Assembly: GCF_036327415.1 (NCBI RefSeq) | Contig: NZ_CP123961.1 | Coordinates: 124,001 to 188,000 of the forward strand | DNA: 64,000 nt | Direction of reading: 5' to 3' | From: Bartonella grahamii subsp. shimonis | GTDB taxonomy: Bacteria; Pseudomonadota; Alphaproteobacteria; Rhizobiales; Rhizobiaceae | Shown here: positions 1-7,796 of the stretch, in pieces | Layout of the letters: the number at the start of each line of letters is the position of its first letter | Position numbering within the stretch: the stretch's first letter is position 1 | The notes under the pieces: model-generated | Seen by the model: the letters and a program-made list of their open reading frames with translations, nothing else | What the model was told of the DNA's origin: nothing | Databases searched by the model: none | Program-made: the position numbers and the translations under genes

Positions 1-7
1 TTATCCA

Positions 8-358
8 TCATTTCTCCTTTCTATATTCGTCTAAGAGTGCGGTTAAAATCCACTTAAGTTCATTTCTTTCTGCCTTGGTTAAATTTCCTTGAGACGATTT
101 GCTATAAACATCTAAAAGAAAAACCGGAATATCTTTACCACCAAAAAAAGTAATAATCCTATATCCGCCACTTTTACCTTTATGTTTTGTTGGAAACCGA
201 ACTTTTCTAGCGCCACCCGTACCTTGCATAAGATCTCCGGCATTTGGATTAGCTGCAATAAAAGAAACTATATCAAATAATTCCTCAGGCGATACACCTT
301 CCTCTTTTGCAGAAATGAGATAAGCTGTTGTTTCAATGACTGTTTGCATATATTTCAT
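8..358 (-). CDS. RelE/HigB-type toxin of a type II toxin-antitoxin pair
   Basis: A 116-aa protein resembling RelE-superfamily mRNA interferases: a basic, Gly-rich central strand ([21 protein letters not shown]), then a hydrophobic strand ([10 protein letters not shown]) and a C-terminal helix ([20 protein letters not shown]). In this family the toxin cleaves mRNA on the ribosome and is neutralised by a partner. The stop codon overlaps a new ATG (TGATG, positions 6-10) preceded by an AGGAG-type ribosome binding site, so an antitoxin gene probably starts here and runs off the left edge. This toxin-first order is common for RelE/HTH pairs. It is intact, unlike the neighbouring higBA relic. Family placement is reasonably safe; activity is inferred. 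Confidence 0.75.
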   Translation of the reverse strand: MKYMQTVIETTAYLISAKEEGVSPEELFDIVSFIAANPNAGDLMQGTGGARKVRFPTKHKGKSGGYRIITFFGGKDIPVFLLDVYSKSSQGNLTKAERNELKWILTALLDEYRKEK

Positions 359-529
359 ATATACGGGATGCCCGTATTATTGTCAAGCAAAAATATAGAT
401 CACTCTTACTTTATCGTATCACATCTTTTGATCTTGCACGCGCTATCGCATTGATTTGCTCCTGTTGTCTCTGTTGCAAGAATTTAACTGCTGTTTGAAG
501 CTCTTTTATGCGATCTTTATCATGAGACT

Positions 530-777
530 GTTATTGAGGAATTGCTTTTGATAAATCATATTTTTTGCATAGCGAGCCAAGCACGTGCTGTGCTTACACC
601 AGCCATTTCAAGCCTAATAGCAAAATTAGCACTCATAGCGGCTTTTCCATTTAAAACTCTAGAAAGTGCTACATGAGATATACCAAGCCACTCTGCTGCT
701 TCATTAATGGATAAACCAAGCTCTTTGATAACATCTTCACGCAATAATTCACCGGGATGTAAAGGATTCTTCATCAT
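530..777 (-). pseudogene. higA: HigA-type antitoxin, frameshifted
   Basis: The N-terminal 70 residues are a clear HigA antitoxin: NPLHPGELLREDV followed by an XRE helix-turn-helix (LSINEAAEWLGISHVALSRVLNG). The reading frame stops at WLAMQKI. Removing one A from the A-run of the CAAAAAATATGAT stretch restores the family-typical continuation YDLSKAI, so a single-base frameshift truncates the protein. After the shift the frame soon meets a stop (TAA) and then continues as a coiled-coil-like stretch. HigA normally neutralises HigB and represses its own operon. The DNA-binding domain is intact, so the fragment might still bind DNA. It lies directly downstream of a broken higB, as in intact higBA operons. 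Confidence 0.75.
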
Positions 778-1072
778 TGTTTAGATCTCCTTTTTCATGA
801 TAATCTAGATAATCGATCATTTCGACATCTATGCCCTCAAAGCGAACTATTACGCGACAATTTTCATTTACAGTAATTGACCAATAATCCTTGAAATCAC
901 CCTTAAGCAAATGTAATCAAAAGGACACACAACTTAAATCACTTGGCGATACAGCTATTTCAAGAGCACCTAGAATAGGCTTTAATTTTCCAGCATGGGT
1001 AGTTCTAACCCCTTTAGTCGTAACAGTATTATAAAAGGCTTCAATCCTTTTAGGTTTAAATCCTAAAATCAT
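749..1072 (-). pseudogene. higB: HigB-type toxin, interrupted by a nonsense codon
   Basis: Reading from 1072 the frame gives a HigB-like protein: start MILGFKPKRIEAFY, then TTKGVRTTHAGKLKPILGAL, then ALEIAVSPSDL. An in-frame TGA near 917-919 interrupts it, and the same frame resumes with LHLLKGDFKDYWSITVNEN and RVIVRFEGIDVEMIDYLDYH, the classic HigB C-terminus. The end overlaps the higA start, the normal operon arrangement. A single CGA-to-TGA change would explain the stop. The toxin is therefore probably dead, consistent with the frameshift in its partner. A second, more decayed copy of this locus lies at 44.9-47.3 kb. Confidence 0.75.
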
Positions 1073-1185
1073 AAGATACAAAAAACATTCATTATTTTTA
1101 TACCACACGGCTTTTTTACTTTATAAACATTAGAACTGTCGTGAAAAAATTGCTCATTCTCATCTCTTTCTCATTATTCTACTCA

Positions 1186-1602
1186 TTATCGGAAAAGTAT
1201 AAGTTCATAATTAGGGGGAGCTAAACGTAATAGGAGCGCATCATATCCCCAATTGACAGCTGCACTTAGAAACATAACGACGATATAACCAATGACCATT
1301 GCTGTTTGATGTTCATAAGGATCTGCCCCCGCTGTATATCCAGCAAAAAGAATGAATAACACTAATAAACTCCCCCCTGCTATAAACTCTGTTAAAATAA
1401 TAACCGGTTTACGAATAAGTAAAAGAAAAAGGAAAATCAAAAAAAGACATATTTTTAATATCTTATGTAATATCTTACGAACTATAGAGAACACTCTACG
1501 CATTATAGTTATTAAAATTGAATTTTTCTCTTTTTTATTTAATTTGTTAATCGATAGAGTATCCATTACCGTTATTACATCACTCACATAGTTAATAATC
1601 AC
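1186..1602 (-). CDS. Small membrane protein of unknown function (paralogue at 47.6 kb)
   Basis: 138 aa. A basic N-terminus with an amphipathic stretch is followed by hydrophobic segments at about residues 50-66, 69-93 and 102-118, and a conserved C-terminus with AVNWGYDALLLRLAPPNYELIL. The protein at 47586-48023 ends with nearly the same motif (AAWGYDALLFRLAPPGYVLIL), so the two are paralogues. Both sit just upstream of a higB relic on the same strand, so the unit higA-higB-membrane protein was duplicated as a block. I do not recognise a function. Overlapping plus-strand frames are not convincing. Confidence 0.6.
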   Translation of the reverse strand: MIINYVSDVITVMDTLSINKLNKKEKNSILITIMRRVFSIVRKILHKILKICLFLIFLFLLLIRKPVIILTEFIAGGSLLVLFILFAGYTAGADPYEHQTAMVIGYIVVMFLSAAVNWGYDALLLRLAPPNYELILFR

Positions 1603-1679
1603 ACCTTTTGTAATTGCTAAAATCCCGCATTACAATCAGACCTTTACCAAAAGATGATCTGATAATTTTCTCAAAAAAT

Positions 1680-3053
1680 TCAAGATTTCTCAAGCGCAGT
1701 CCCCATGCGTACATCATGATGGATAATAACATCCATCAACTCTGTCACGACCGTGTCCAATGCTTCTCGTGCATCACCTTCAGCCATGAGGCGGATAACT
1801 GGTTCAGTTCCAGAAGCGCGGATCACCAGCCGTGCCTCTTTTCCCAACCGCTTCTCTGCTTGATCAATGGCCGTTTTGACGGGATTTTTTTTCAGGACAT
1901 TTTTATTTTTAATCGTTACATTTTTTAAAATTTGCGGTACAGGTTCAAACCGTTTACACAATTGGCTCATAGGGCTTTGGCTTTCCTTCATACAGGCTAA
2001 AATCTGCAATGCAGCCACCAAACCATCACCCGTAGTACCAAAATCACTAAGCACAATATGTCCTGAAGCCTCACCACCAACATTATATCCCTTTTGGCGC
2101 ATGGCATCGACAACATAACGATCTCCAACATTTGTCCTTACAAGGTGCAACCCTTTGCTGTTCAAAAAACGCTCCAGTCCAAGATTTGACATAATCGTTG
2201 TGACAACACCATTGCGCCGTAATCGTCCCATTTTATGCCAATTTTCAGCAATTACAGCAATCAACTGATCTCCATCAACCGTTTGTGCTTTTTCATCAAC
2301 AATGAGAACACGATCCCCATCTCCATCAAGAGCGATTCCCACATCAGCACGCACTTCATGCACTTTTCGTTTTAAAGAGCTTAAATCGGTTGATCCACAT
2401 TTTTGATTAATATTGGTTCCATTGGGCTCATCATGAATAGCAAAAACCTCAGCCCCCAATTCCCATAAGGCACGGGGCGCAGCTTTATAAGCAGCCCCAT
2501 TGGCACAATCCACAACAATACGCAAAGCATCTAAGCGAACATCACGCGGCAAAGTTCGTTTGGCATATTCAATATAACGATAAATATCCCCCTCAACCCG
2601 TTTTGCATAACCAATTTCGGCAGAACTTGCTAAAGACTTTGAAAGATCTGTATCGATCAATTGCTCAATTTTTGCTTCCATATCATCTGAAAGTTTAAAA
2701 CCATCAGGACCAAAAAGTTTAATTCCATTATCATAGAAAGGGTTATGAGAAGCAGAAATCATCACCCCAAGATCCGCACGCAAAGAGCGGCAAAGCATTG
2801 CAACAGCAGGTGTTGGCACTGGACCCAATAAAAAAGCTTCCATCCCCGCAGCAGTCAATCCTGAAACCAAAGCGTTTTCCAACATATAGCCAGATAATCG
2901 TGTATCCTTGCCAATCACCACACGACGTGATTGATGTTGTGAGCGGAATAAAACCCCTACAGCCATCCCCACCTTCATGGCAAAATCGGGTGTCATAGGA
3001 AATGAATTGGCTTTCCCCCGAATTCCATCTGTACCAAAATATTTTTGCACCAT
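1680..3053 (-). CDS. glmM: Phosphoglucosamine mutase
   Basis: Cytosolic enzyme that converts glucosamine-6-phosphate to glucosamine-1-phosphate, the step before GlmU in UDP-GlcNAc synthesis for peptidoglycan and lipopolysaccharide. It has 457 aa, close to the family norm. The N-terminus has [10 protein letters not shown]. The catalytic phosphoserine motif ISASHNP places the serine near residue 102. The metal-binding loop DGDGDR is at about 243-248, and the phosphate-binding loop RASGTEP lies near the C-terminus. It follows ftsH on the same strand after a gap of about 550 bp that holds a terminator, so it is probably transcribed separately. An AGAGG ribosome binding site sits very close to the ATG; the next codon, GTG, could also be the start. 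Confidence 0.96.
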   Translation of the reverse strand: MVQKYFGTDGIRGKANSFPMTPDFAMKVGMAVGVLFRSQHQSRRVVIGKDTRLSGYMLENALVSGLTAAGMEAFLLGPVPTPAVAMLCRSLRADLGVMISASHNPFYDNGIKLFGPDGFKLSDDMEAKIEQLIDTDLSKSLASSAEIGYAKRVEGDIYRYIEYAKRTLPRDVRLDALRIVVDCANGAAYKAAPRALWELGAEVFAIHDEPNGTNINQKCGSTDLSSLKRKVHEVRADVGIALDGDGDRVLIVDEKAQTVDGDQLIAVIAENWHKMGRLRRNGVVTTIMSNLGLERFLNSKGLHLVRTNVGDRYVVDAMRQKGYNVGGEASGHIVLSDFGTTGDGLVAALQILACMKESQSPMSQLCKRFEPVPQILKNVTIKNKNVLKKNPVKTAIDQAEKRLGKEARLVIRASGTEPVIRLMAEGDAREALDTVVTELMDVIIHHDVRMGTALEKS

Positions 3054-3325
3054 GCCTCTTTCCTTTAATATATAATTCTTCCCTTGGCTTTTCTTTAAAA
3101 CTCTAACAGCCCCCTTGGTACAATAGCCCCCTCTCCCCGTATAAAATCAGATCACTGATCTAAACCTTCATGCATCTAGACAATCAAGCCCCCTATTCAC
3201 CATCTACACATCTAAACCACTCTCAAGCAGTTATGTTTACACCCTCACACATAAAAGCAATATTATCTCCTTAAAAGGCTTTACACATCCTTTGAACACA
3301 GCAAAAGCATAATCTCTCAACACTT

Positions 3326-3421
3326 ACCAAATCCGTAAAGGCCCAGCACCTAACCTCACACCCTACCAAATATGTAAAGGAAATCCATGCCAATCTCATA
3401 CACTTGCCAAATCCATAAAGG
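3326..3421. repeat. Three short imperfect repeats upstream of glmM
   Basis: A 16-bp motif of the form RCCAAATMYRTAAAGG occurs at 3326-3341, 3365-3380 and 3406-3421, spaced about 40 bp apart, in the otherwise geneless stretch 3054-3514. They lie on the glmM promoter side, so they could be binding sites or simple repeat debris. I see nothing else in this intergenic stretch. Confidence 0.45.
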
Positions 3422-3514
3422 AAAATACCACCTCACCTTGTAGCCTGCTAAAGCTGTCATTATACAACGGCTTTGCTTAATTTTTTGCTTCCATATTTTT
3501 GCAAATATTACATT

Positions 3515-3541
3515 AAAGGCGCAAGCTTTGCTTGCGCCTTT
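3515..3541. terminator. Strong intrinsic terminator hairpin after ftsH
   Basis: A perfect 12-bp inverted repeat (AAAGGCGCAAGC with its complement) around a 3-base loop, lying 59 bp beyond the ftsH stop codon. Read on the minus strand the stem ends in CCTTT and is followed by AT-rich sequence. It separates ftsH from glmM. Confidence 0.7.
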
Positions 3542-3599
3542 CTCAAAAAATTTAGAAGCTTTCCTAAAACATCATTACTCAAGCGTTACTAAACAGTAC

Positions 3600-5756
3600 T
3601 TATTTTTCTTTATCATCTCCCGCAGTATTGGACTTCTTTTCAGCATTGCTTTTACTTTTAGAGCGGTTGACCGATTTTGTGGTATCTTTTGTGCCTTGCG
3701 CTTTTTTCTCAGTCTCATCCATCTGTCCTTTTTTAGACTGAGCTTCCTTAAGCTCAACATTACCAGATTTTGCTGCTTTTTTCCCAACAGCTGCCTCTGC
3801 TTTGTCTACTTCGCCTTTATCAGTTTCTGCTTTATGAGGCGCTGCTTCAGCATCTTTTTCATCTACCACTGTTGTCTCTATCTTCATTTTTCCAGTTTTT
3901 GGGACAGAAGCCCCCCGTGGCGCAGCACTCTCATCTTTCTGTGTGCGTGAAGGAGGCTTTCCTGCAATAACTTCATTAATTTCAGCTCCCGTTAAAGTCT
4001 CATATTCCAATAAACCTTGTGCTAAAGCAAACCATTCTTTTCTTTTTGTTTTTAAAATTTCTGTCGCACTTTTATAGGCATCATCAATAAGCTTACGCAC
4101 TTCCATATCAATCATGCGCGCTGTTTCTTCAGAGACATTTTGTGTTCGCGCAACAGAATGACCTAAAAAGACTTCATCTTGGTTATCGCCATAAGCTACA
4201 TTTCCAAGCAGATCAGAAAATCCCCACCGTGTGATCATTGCGCGTGCTAATTTAGTTGCTTGCTCAATATCAGAAGAAGCACCAGAAGTGATATTTTCCT
4301 TTCCAAACTTTAATTCTTCAGCCACGCGTCCACCCATCATAATGGCTAAACGCGAAATCATCCACCGATAACTCATGGAATAGCGATCACCTTCCGGCAA
4401 TTGCATCACCATTCCCAATGCTCTTCCTCTTGGAACAATTGTTGCTTTGTGGACAGGATCAGCAACCGGCACATTAAGAGCAACAATAGCATGTCCTGCT
4501 TCGTGATAAGCAGTGAGTTCTTTTTCCTCTTGTGTCATAGCGGTTGAACGACGTTCAGCCCCCATCATTACCTTATCTTTTGCATCTTCGAATTCTTGCA
4601 TAGTCACAACTCTTTTATTACGGCTCGCAGCCATAAGAGCAGCTTCATTTACCAGATTCATAAGATCCGCACCGGAAAATCCTGGAGTTCCCCTTGCTAA
4701 AATTTTTAAGTCAACGTTAGGCGCTAAAGGCACGTTGCGCACATGCACTTTCAAGATTTGTTCACGCCCAGAAACATCAGGGTTTGGCACAACAACTTGT
4801 CGATCGAAACGCCCTGGTCTTAACAAAGCGGGATCAAGCACATCAGGACGGTTTGTTGCAGCAATAAGAATAATACTTTCATTGGGTTCAAAACCATCCA
4901 TTTCGACAAGCAACTGATTTAATGTTTGTTCACGCTCGTCATTGCCACCACCAAGTCCCGCACCCCGATGGCGTCCAACAGCATCAATTTCATCAATAAA
5001 GATAATACACGGCGCATTTTTTTTAGCCTGTTCGAACATATCGCGCACACGGCTCGCCCCAACGCCAACAAACATTTCAACAAAATCAGACCCTGAAATG
5101 GTAAAGAATGGTACATTGGCTTCACCCGCCACAGAACGTGCTAGCAAAGTCTTACCAGTTCCTGGAGGGCCAACAAGCAAAACACCACGTGGAATACGCC
5201 CCCCTAAGCGTTGAAATTTTTGTGGTTCGCGTAAAAATTCAACAATTTCTTGAAGATCTTGCTTTGCTTCTTCAACGCCAGCAACATCTTTAAAGGTAAC
5301 GCGTCCTTGTGCTTCATTAAGCAATCTTGCTTTTGATTTCCCAAACCCCATTGCACCGCGTGATCCATTTTGCATTTGTCGCATAAAAAAGACCCATGCC
5401 CCCACGATAATAATAACAGGTAACAAGGAAAAGAGGAGATTGAGGAAAATGCTATTTCCAGAGCTTTCAGGAATAGCTTTAACATTAACGTTTTTGCTTT
5501 CCAATTTTTGTATCAAACCTGGATCGCGAGGAGCATAGGTTGAAATAACTCTATGTTCAATGGTTTGTCCTGTTAATTTTTGACCTTGAATGGTCACAGA
5601 TTTCAACTCATTATTCTCAACTTTTTGCAAAAATTCAGAATAGGAAACCTCTCCACCACCAGAACGCTGACTCTCTCCATTAAAGAGAGAAAACGACACA
5701 ATCAAAATCAAGGCAATAACTCCCCAAATAAGGAGAGAGCGGTAATTGGAATTCAT
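3600..5756 (-). CDS. ftsH: ATP-dependent zinc metalloprotease FtsH
   Basis: Membrane-anchored AAA+ protease that degrades misassembled membrane proteins and short-lived regulators. 718 aa: a transmembrane helix at about 8-25, a periplasmic domain, a second helix at about 104-124, and the AAA+ module with Walker A GPPGTGKT (about 196-203), Walker B IIFIDEID (about 251-258) and the second region of homology ending GRFDRQ. The zinc site is HEAGH (about 418-422). A lysine-, glutamate- and alanine-rich tail from about residue 605 to the end is much longer than in typical FtsH (about 640 aa) and is low complexity. It lies downstream of tilS on the same strand, the usual alphaproteobacterial arrangement. 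Confidence 0.97.
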   Translation of the reverse strand: MNSNYRSLLIWGVIALILIVSFSLFNGESQRSGGGEVSYSEFLQKVENNELKSVTIQGQKLTGQTIEHRVISTYAPRDPGLIQKLESKNVNVKAIPESSGNSIFLNLLFSLLPVIIIVGAWVFFMRQMQNGSRGAMGFGKSKARLLNEAQGRVTFKDVAGVEEAKQDLQEIVEFLREPQKFQRLGGRIPRGVLLVGPPGTGKTLLARSVAGEANVPFFTISGSDFVEMFVGVGASRVRDMFEQAKKNAPCIIFIDEIDAVGRHRGAGLGGGNDEREQTLNQLLVEMDGFEPNESIILIAATNRPDVLDPALLRPGRFDRQVVVPNPDVSGREQILKVHVRNVPLAPNVDLKILARGTPGFSGADLMNLVNEAALMAASRNKRVVTMQEFEDAKDKVMMGAERRSTAMTQEEKELTAYHEAGHAIVALNVPVADPVHKATIVPRGRALGMVMQLPEGDRYSMSYRWMISRLAIMMGGRVAEELKFGKENITSGASSDIEQATKLARAMITRWGFSDLLGNVAYGDNQDEVFLGHSVARTQNVSEETARMIDMEVRKLIDDAYKSATEILKTKRKEWFALAQGLLEYETLTGAEINEVIAGKPPSRTQKDESAAPRGASVPKTGKMKIETTVVDEKDAEAAPHKAETDKGEVDKAEAAVGKKAAKSGNVELKEAQSKKGQMDETEKKAQGTKDTTKSVNRSKSKSNAEKKSNTAGDDKEK

Positions 5757-5870
5757 ATTCAGCCTACTTAATCAAATATAGATTTTAAACAGTTCCCTCT
5801 AACATATAACCTTGTCAGCCCCTTGCCAAGAGATGGGAGGCTGTTTATTTTCTTTTAGAGTAATTTTCCT

Positions 5871-7778
5871 TTATCTTTTCACCTCAATATTAAAAAAAGG
5901 TTCCACAACATTCACCAAGGCAGCATCTTCTCGTGAGGAAAGCCAATCGAAAGGTGCCATAATCCGCTTGATTATAACATGTTTATGAACAACTGCTTGA
6001 GAAATCAACTCTGGAATATCAAACCCTTTGTGATTTGAGATCATCAACAGCGATTGTAAAGAGGGGAAATGAGGCTTTGCAAGCTCAGAATCACTATTTT
6101 TCAATAAAAATTTCAGCTGTTCTAAATTAGCGGCTCCAATCTTTATAGCTTCAGATTCATGATTTGTGATCTGATAGCGCCCATCCCATATGAGAGTTTT
6201 ATTTGGCTCAACGATAACCTCTTTCATATTTCGTCTTTCACGCCATAAAGCAATTCCGTTCTTGTTATATTCAATAACAGAGCCCGCATAAGTAAAACGT
6301 TTCTTTTCTGGAGAATCGAGACAGAGTTTTTGAACAAACATGCTTAATTTTTGATTTGGAAGCAAATAAAATCCCCCTCCCATCAGCACCGCAAAAAGCC
6401 CCACTACGAAAGGAAAACTGGAATGCCTCTGTAAAAATAGCTCAGGCTTTGCTATGAAACAACGCCCATGTTGAACTGTAATATCCAGCGCTAAGATTAA
6501 ATCAGCAATATTTTTGGCTTGTTGACGACGCTGCAATGCGGCTTCATTTATTTTTTTAGCAATATCAGCCAGTTTTTGCGGAGAAAGAGATTGACGCACG
6601 CGCACACGTTCAAAATTGCAATCTTCATTGGTTGGATCATCAATCCATGTTTGTCCTTGTAAGCGTAAATAATTCCGTAATGTTTGGCGTTTTACACCAA
6701 GGAGTGGCCGAATCAAACGCACTTTTCTATGCAACAACGCCTCACGCGGAATACAGGATAAACCACGCTCATATAGGAGGCCATGGTTTTTTTCTGCAAT
6801 ATTTTTTCTCATTTCTCTGGCATGCTCCTCATGATATATACCCTCGGCTTCACCGTGTAATGCACCAGCAAAACCGCCCGCAGAAACTCCATCACGCATG
6901 GCACCAGCTTCACCGTTCAATGCACCAGCAAAACCGCCTACAGAAACTCCATCACGCATGGCACCAGCTTCACCGTGCAACGCACCAGCAAAACCGCCCG
7001 CAGAAACTCCATCACGCATGACACCAGCTTCACCGTTCAATGCACCAGCAAAACCGCCCGCAGAAACTCCATCACGCATGGCACCAGCTTCACCGTTCAA
7101 TGCACCAGCAAAACCGCCCACAGAAACTCCATCACGCATGGCACCAGCTTCACCGTTCAATGCACCAGCAAAACCGCCCGCAGAAACTCCATCACGCATG
7201 GCACCAGCTTCACCGTTCAATGCACCAGCAAAACCGCCTACAGAAACTCCATCACGCATGGCACCAGCTTCACCGTTCAATGCACCAGCAAAACCGCCTA
7301 CAGAAACTCCATCACGCATGGCACCAGCTTCACCGTGTAATGCATCTCTATTCTTTTGGAGACGTTGATACCGCATTTGATAGGTTTCAACCTGATCATT
7401 GAGTGTATGGCCAGTCATAATAACTGATGCGCCTTGTTTTTGTGCTTCTTTAACCAAGAGATCATAGCGTGCAACACGAGCGCTGGAAGCAATATGCGTC
7501 TTTGGTTTTTCGCCTTCCCACCGCACAGTGATATGTTTAATGTGATGGACACGACAAATTCTCGCAACAGTTTCTGCTTCACGCGTTGATTCTTGACGCA
7601 ATTGATGATCAACCGTAACAACAATCATTTCTGGAGGAACTGAGAGAGTTTCCAAATGCTCTTTGACCAAAAACATCAAAGCCAAAGAATCGCTCCCCCC
7701 TGAGACGGCAAGAATCAACTTCTGACACTGAATAAAATCCGATGTTCTAAAGAGATTTCTTGCCAATTTAACGCACAC
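5871..7778 (-). CDS. tilS: tRNA(Ile)-lysidine synthase with a large in-frame repeat insertion
   Basis: TilS converts C34 of the minor isoleucine tRNA to lysidine so that it reads AUA; it is normally essential. The N-terminal PP-loop ATPase motif SGGSDS is present, followed by TVDHQLR and MTGHTLNDQVET. After YQMRYQRLQKNRD the protein is interrupted by about 165 residues of a 20-aa tandem repeat, then resumes with GLSCIPR, RLIRPLLGV, TWIDDPTNED and the C-terminal domain. Without the insert it would be of ordinary length, about 470 aa. The open frame extends to a TTG at 7787, but a GTG at 7778 lies a better distance from the AGAGAGG ribosome binding site and is preferred. It starts within 20 bp of the cpoB stop, so the two are probably cotranscribed. 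Confidence 0.92.
   Translation of the reverse strand: MCVKLARNLFRTSDFIQCQKLILAVSGGSDSLALMFLVKEHLETLSVPPEMIVVTVDHQLRQESTREAETVARICRVHHIKHITVRWEGEKPKTHIASSARVARYDLLVKEAQKQGASVIMTGHTLNDQVETYQMRYQRLQKNRDALHGEAGAMRDGVSVGGFAGALNGEAGAMRDGVSVGGFAGALNGEAGAMRDGVSAGGFAGALNGEAGAMRDGVSVGGFAGALNGEAGAMRDGVSAGGFAGALNGEAGVMRDGVSAGGFAGALHGEAGAMRDGVSVGGFAGALNGEAGAMRDGVSAGGFAGALHGEAEGIYHEEHAREMRKNIAEKNHGLLYERGLSCIPREALLHRKVRLIRPLLGVKRQTLRNYLRLQGQTWIDDPTNEDCNFERVRVRQSLSPQKLADIAKKINEAALQRRQQAKNIADLILALDITVQHGRCFIAKPELFLQRHSSFPFVVGLFAVLMGGGFYLLPNQKLSMFVQKLCLDSPEKKRFTYAGSVIEYNKNGIALWRERRNMKEVIVEPNKTLIWDGRYQITNHESEAIKIGAANLEQLKFLLKNSDSELAKPHFPSLQSLLMISNHKGFDIPELISQAVVHKHVIIKRIMAPFDWLSSREDAALVNVVEPFFNIEVKR
6847..7343 (-). 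repeat. 60-bp tandem repeat inside tilS (8 units plus a partial)
   Basis: Eight consecutive 60-bp units plus a partial unit, nearly identical, encode GALNGEAGAMRDGVSVGGFA with only V/A, N/H and A/V variations. The period is exactly 60 bp, so the frame is preserved whatever the copy number. The repeats lie between the PP-loop ATPase domain and the C-terminal tRNA-binding part of TilS. Confidence 0.95.
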
Positions 7779-7796
7779 CGAAAACAACCTCTCTGT

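Noticed and set aside
6847-7343. CRISPR array
   Set aside because: The 60-bp units are contiguous with no variable spacers and are translated in frame within tilS; the 87-bp and 45-bp arrays in cpoB and tolA are the same kind of coding repeat.
6898-7368. Plus-strand proline-rich frames opposite the tilS repeat
   Set aside because: Antisense of the 60-bp repeat with no ribosome binding site; the minus-strand TilS domains on both sides fix the coding strand.
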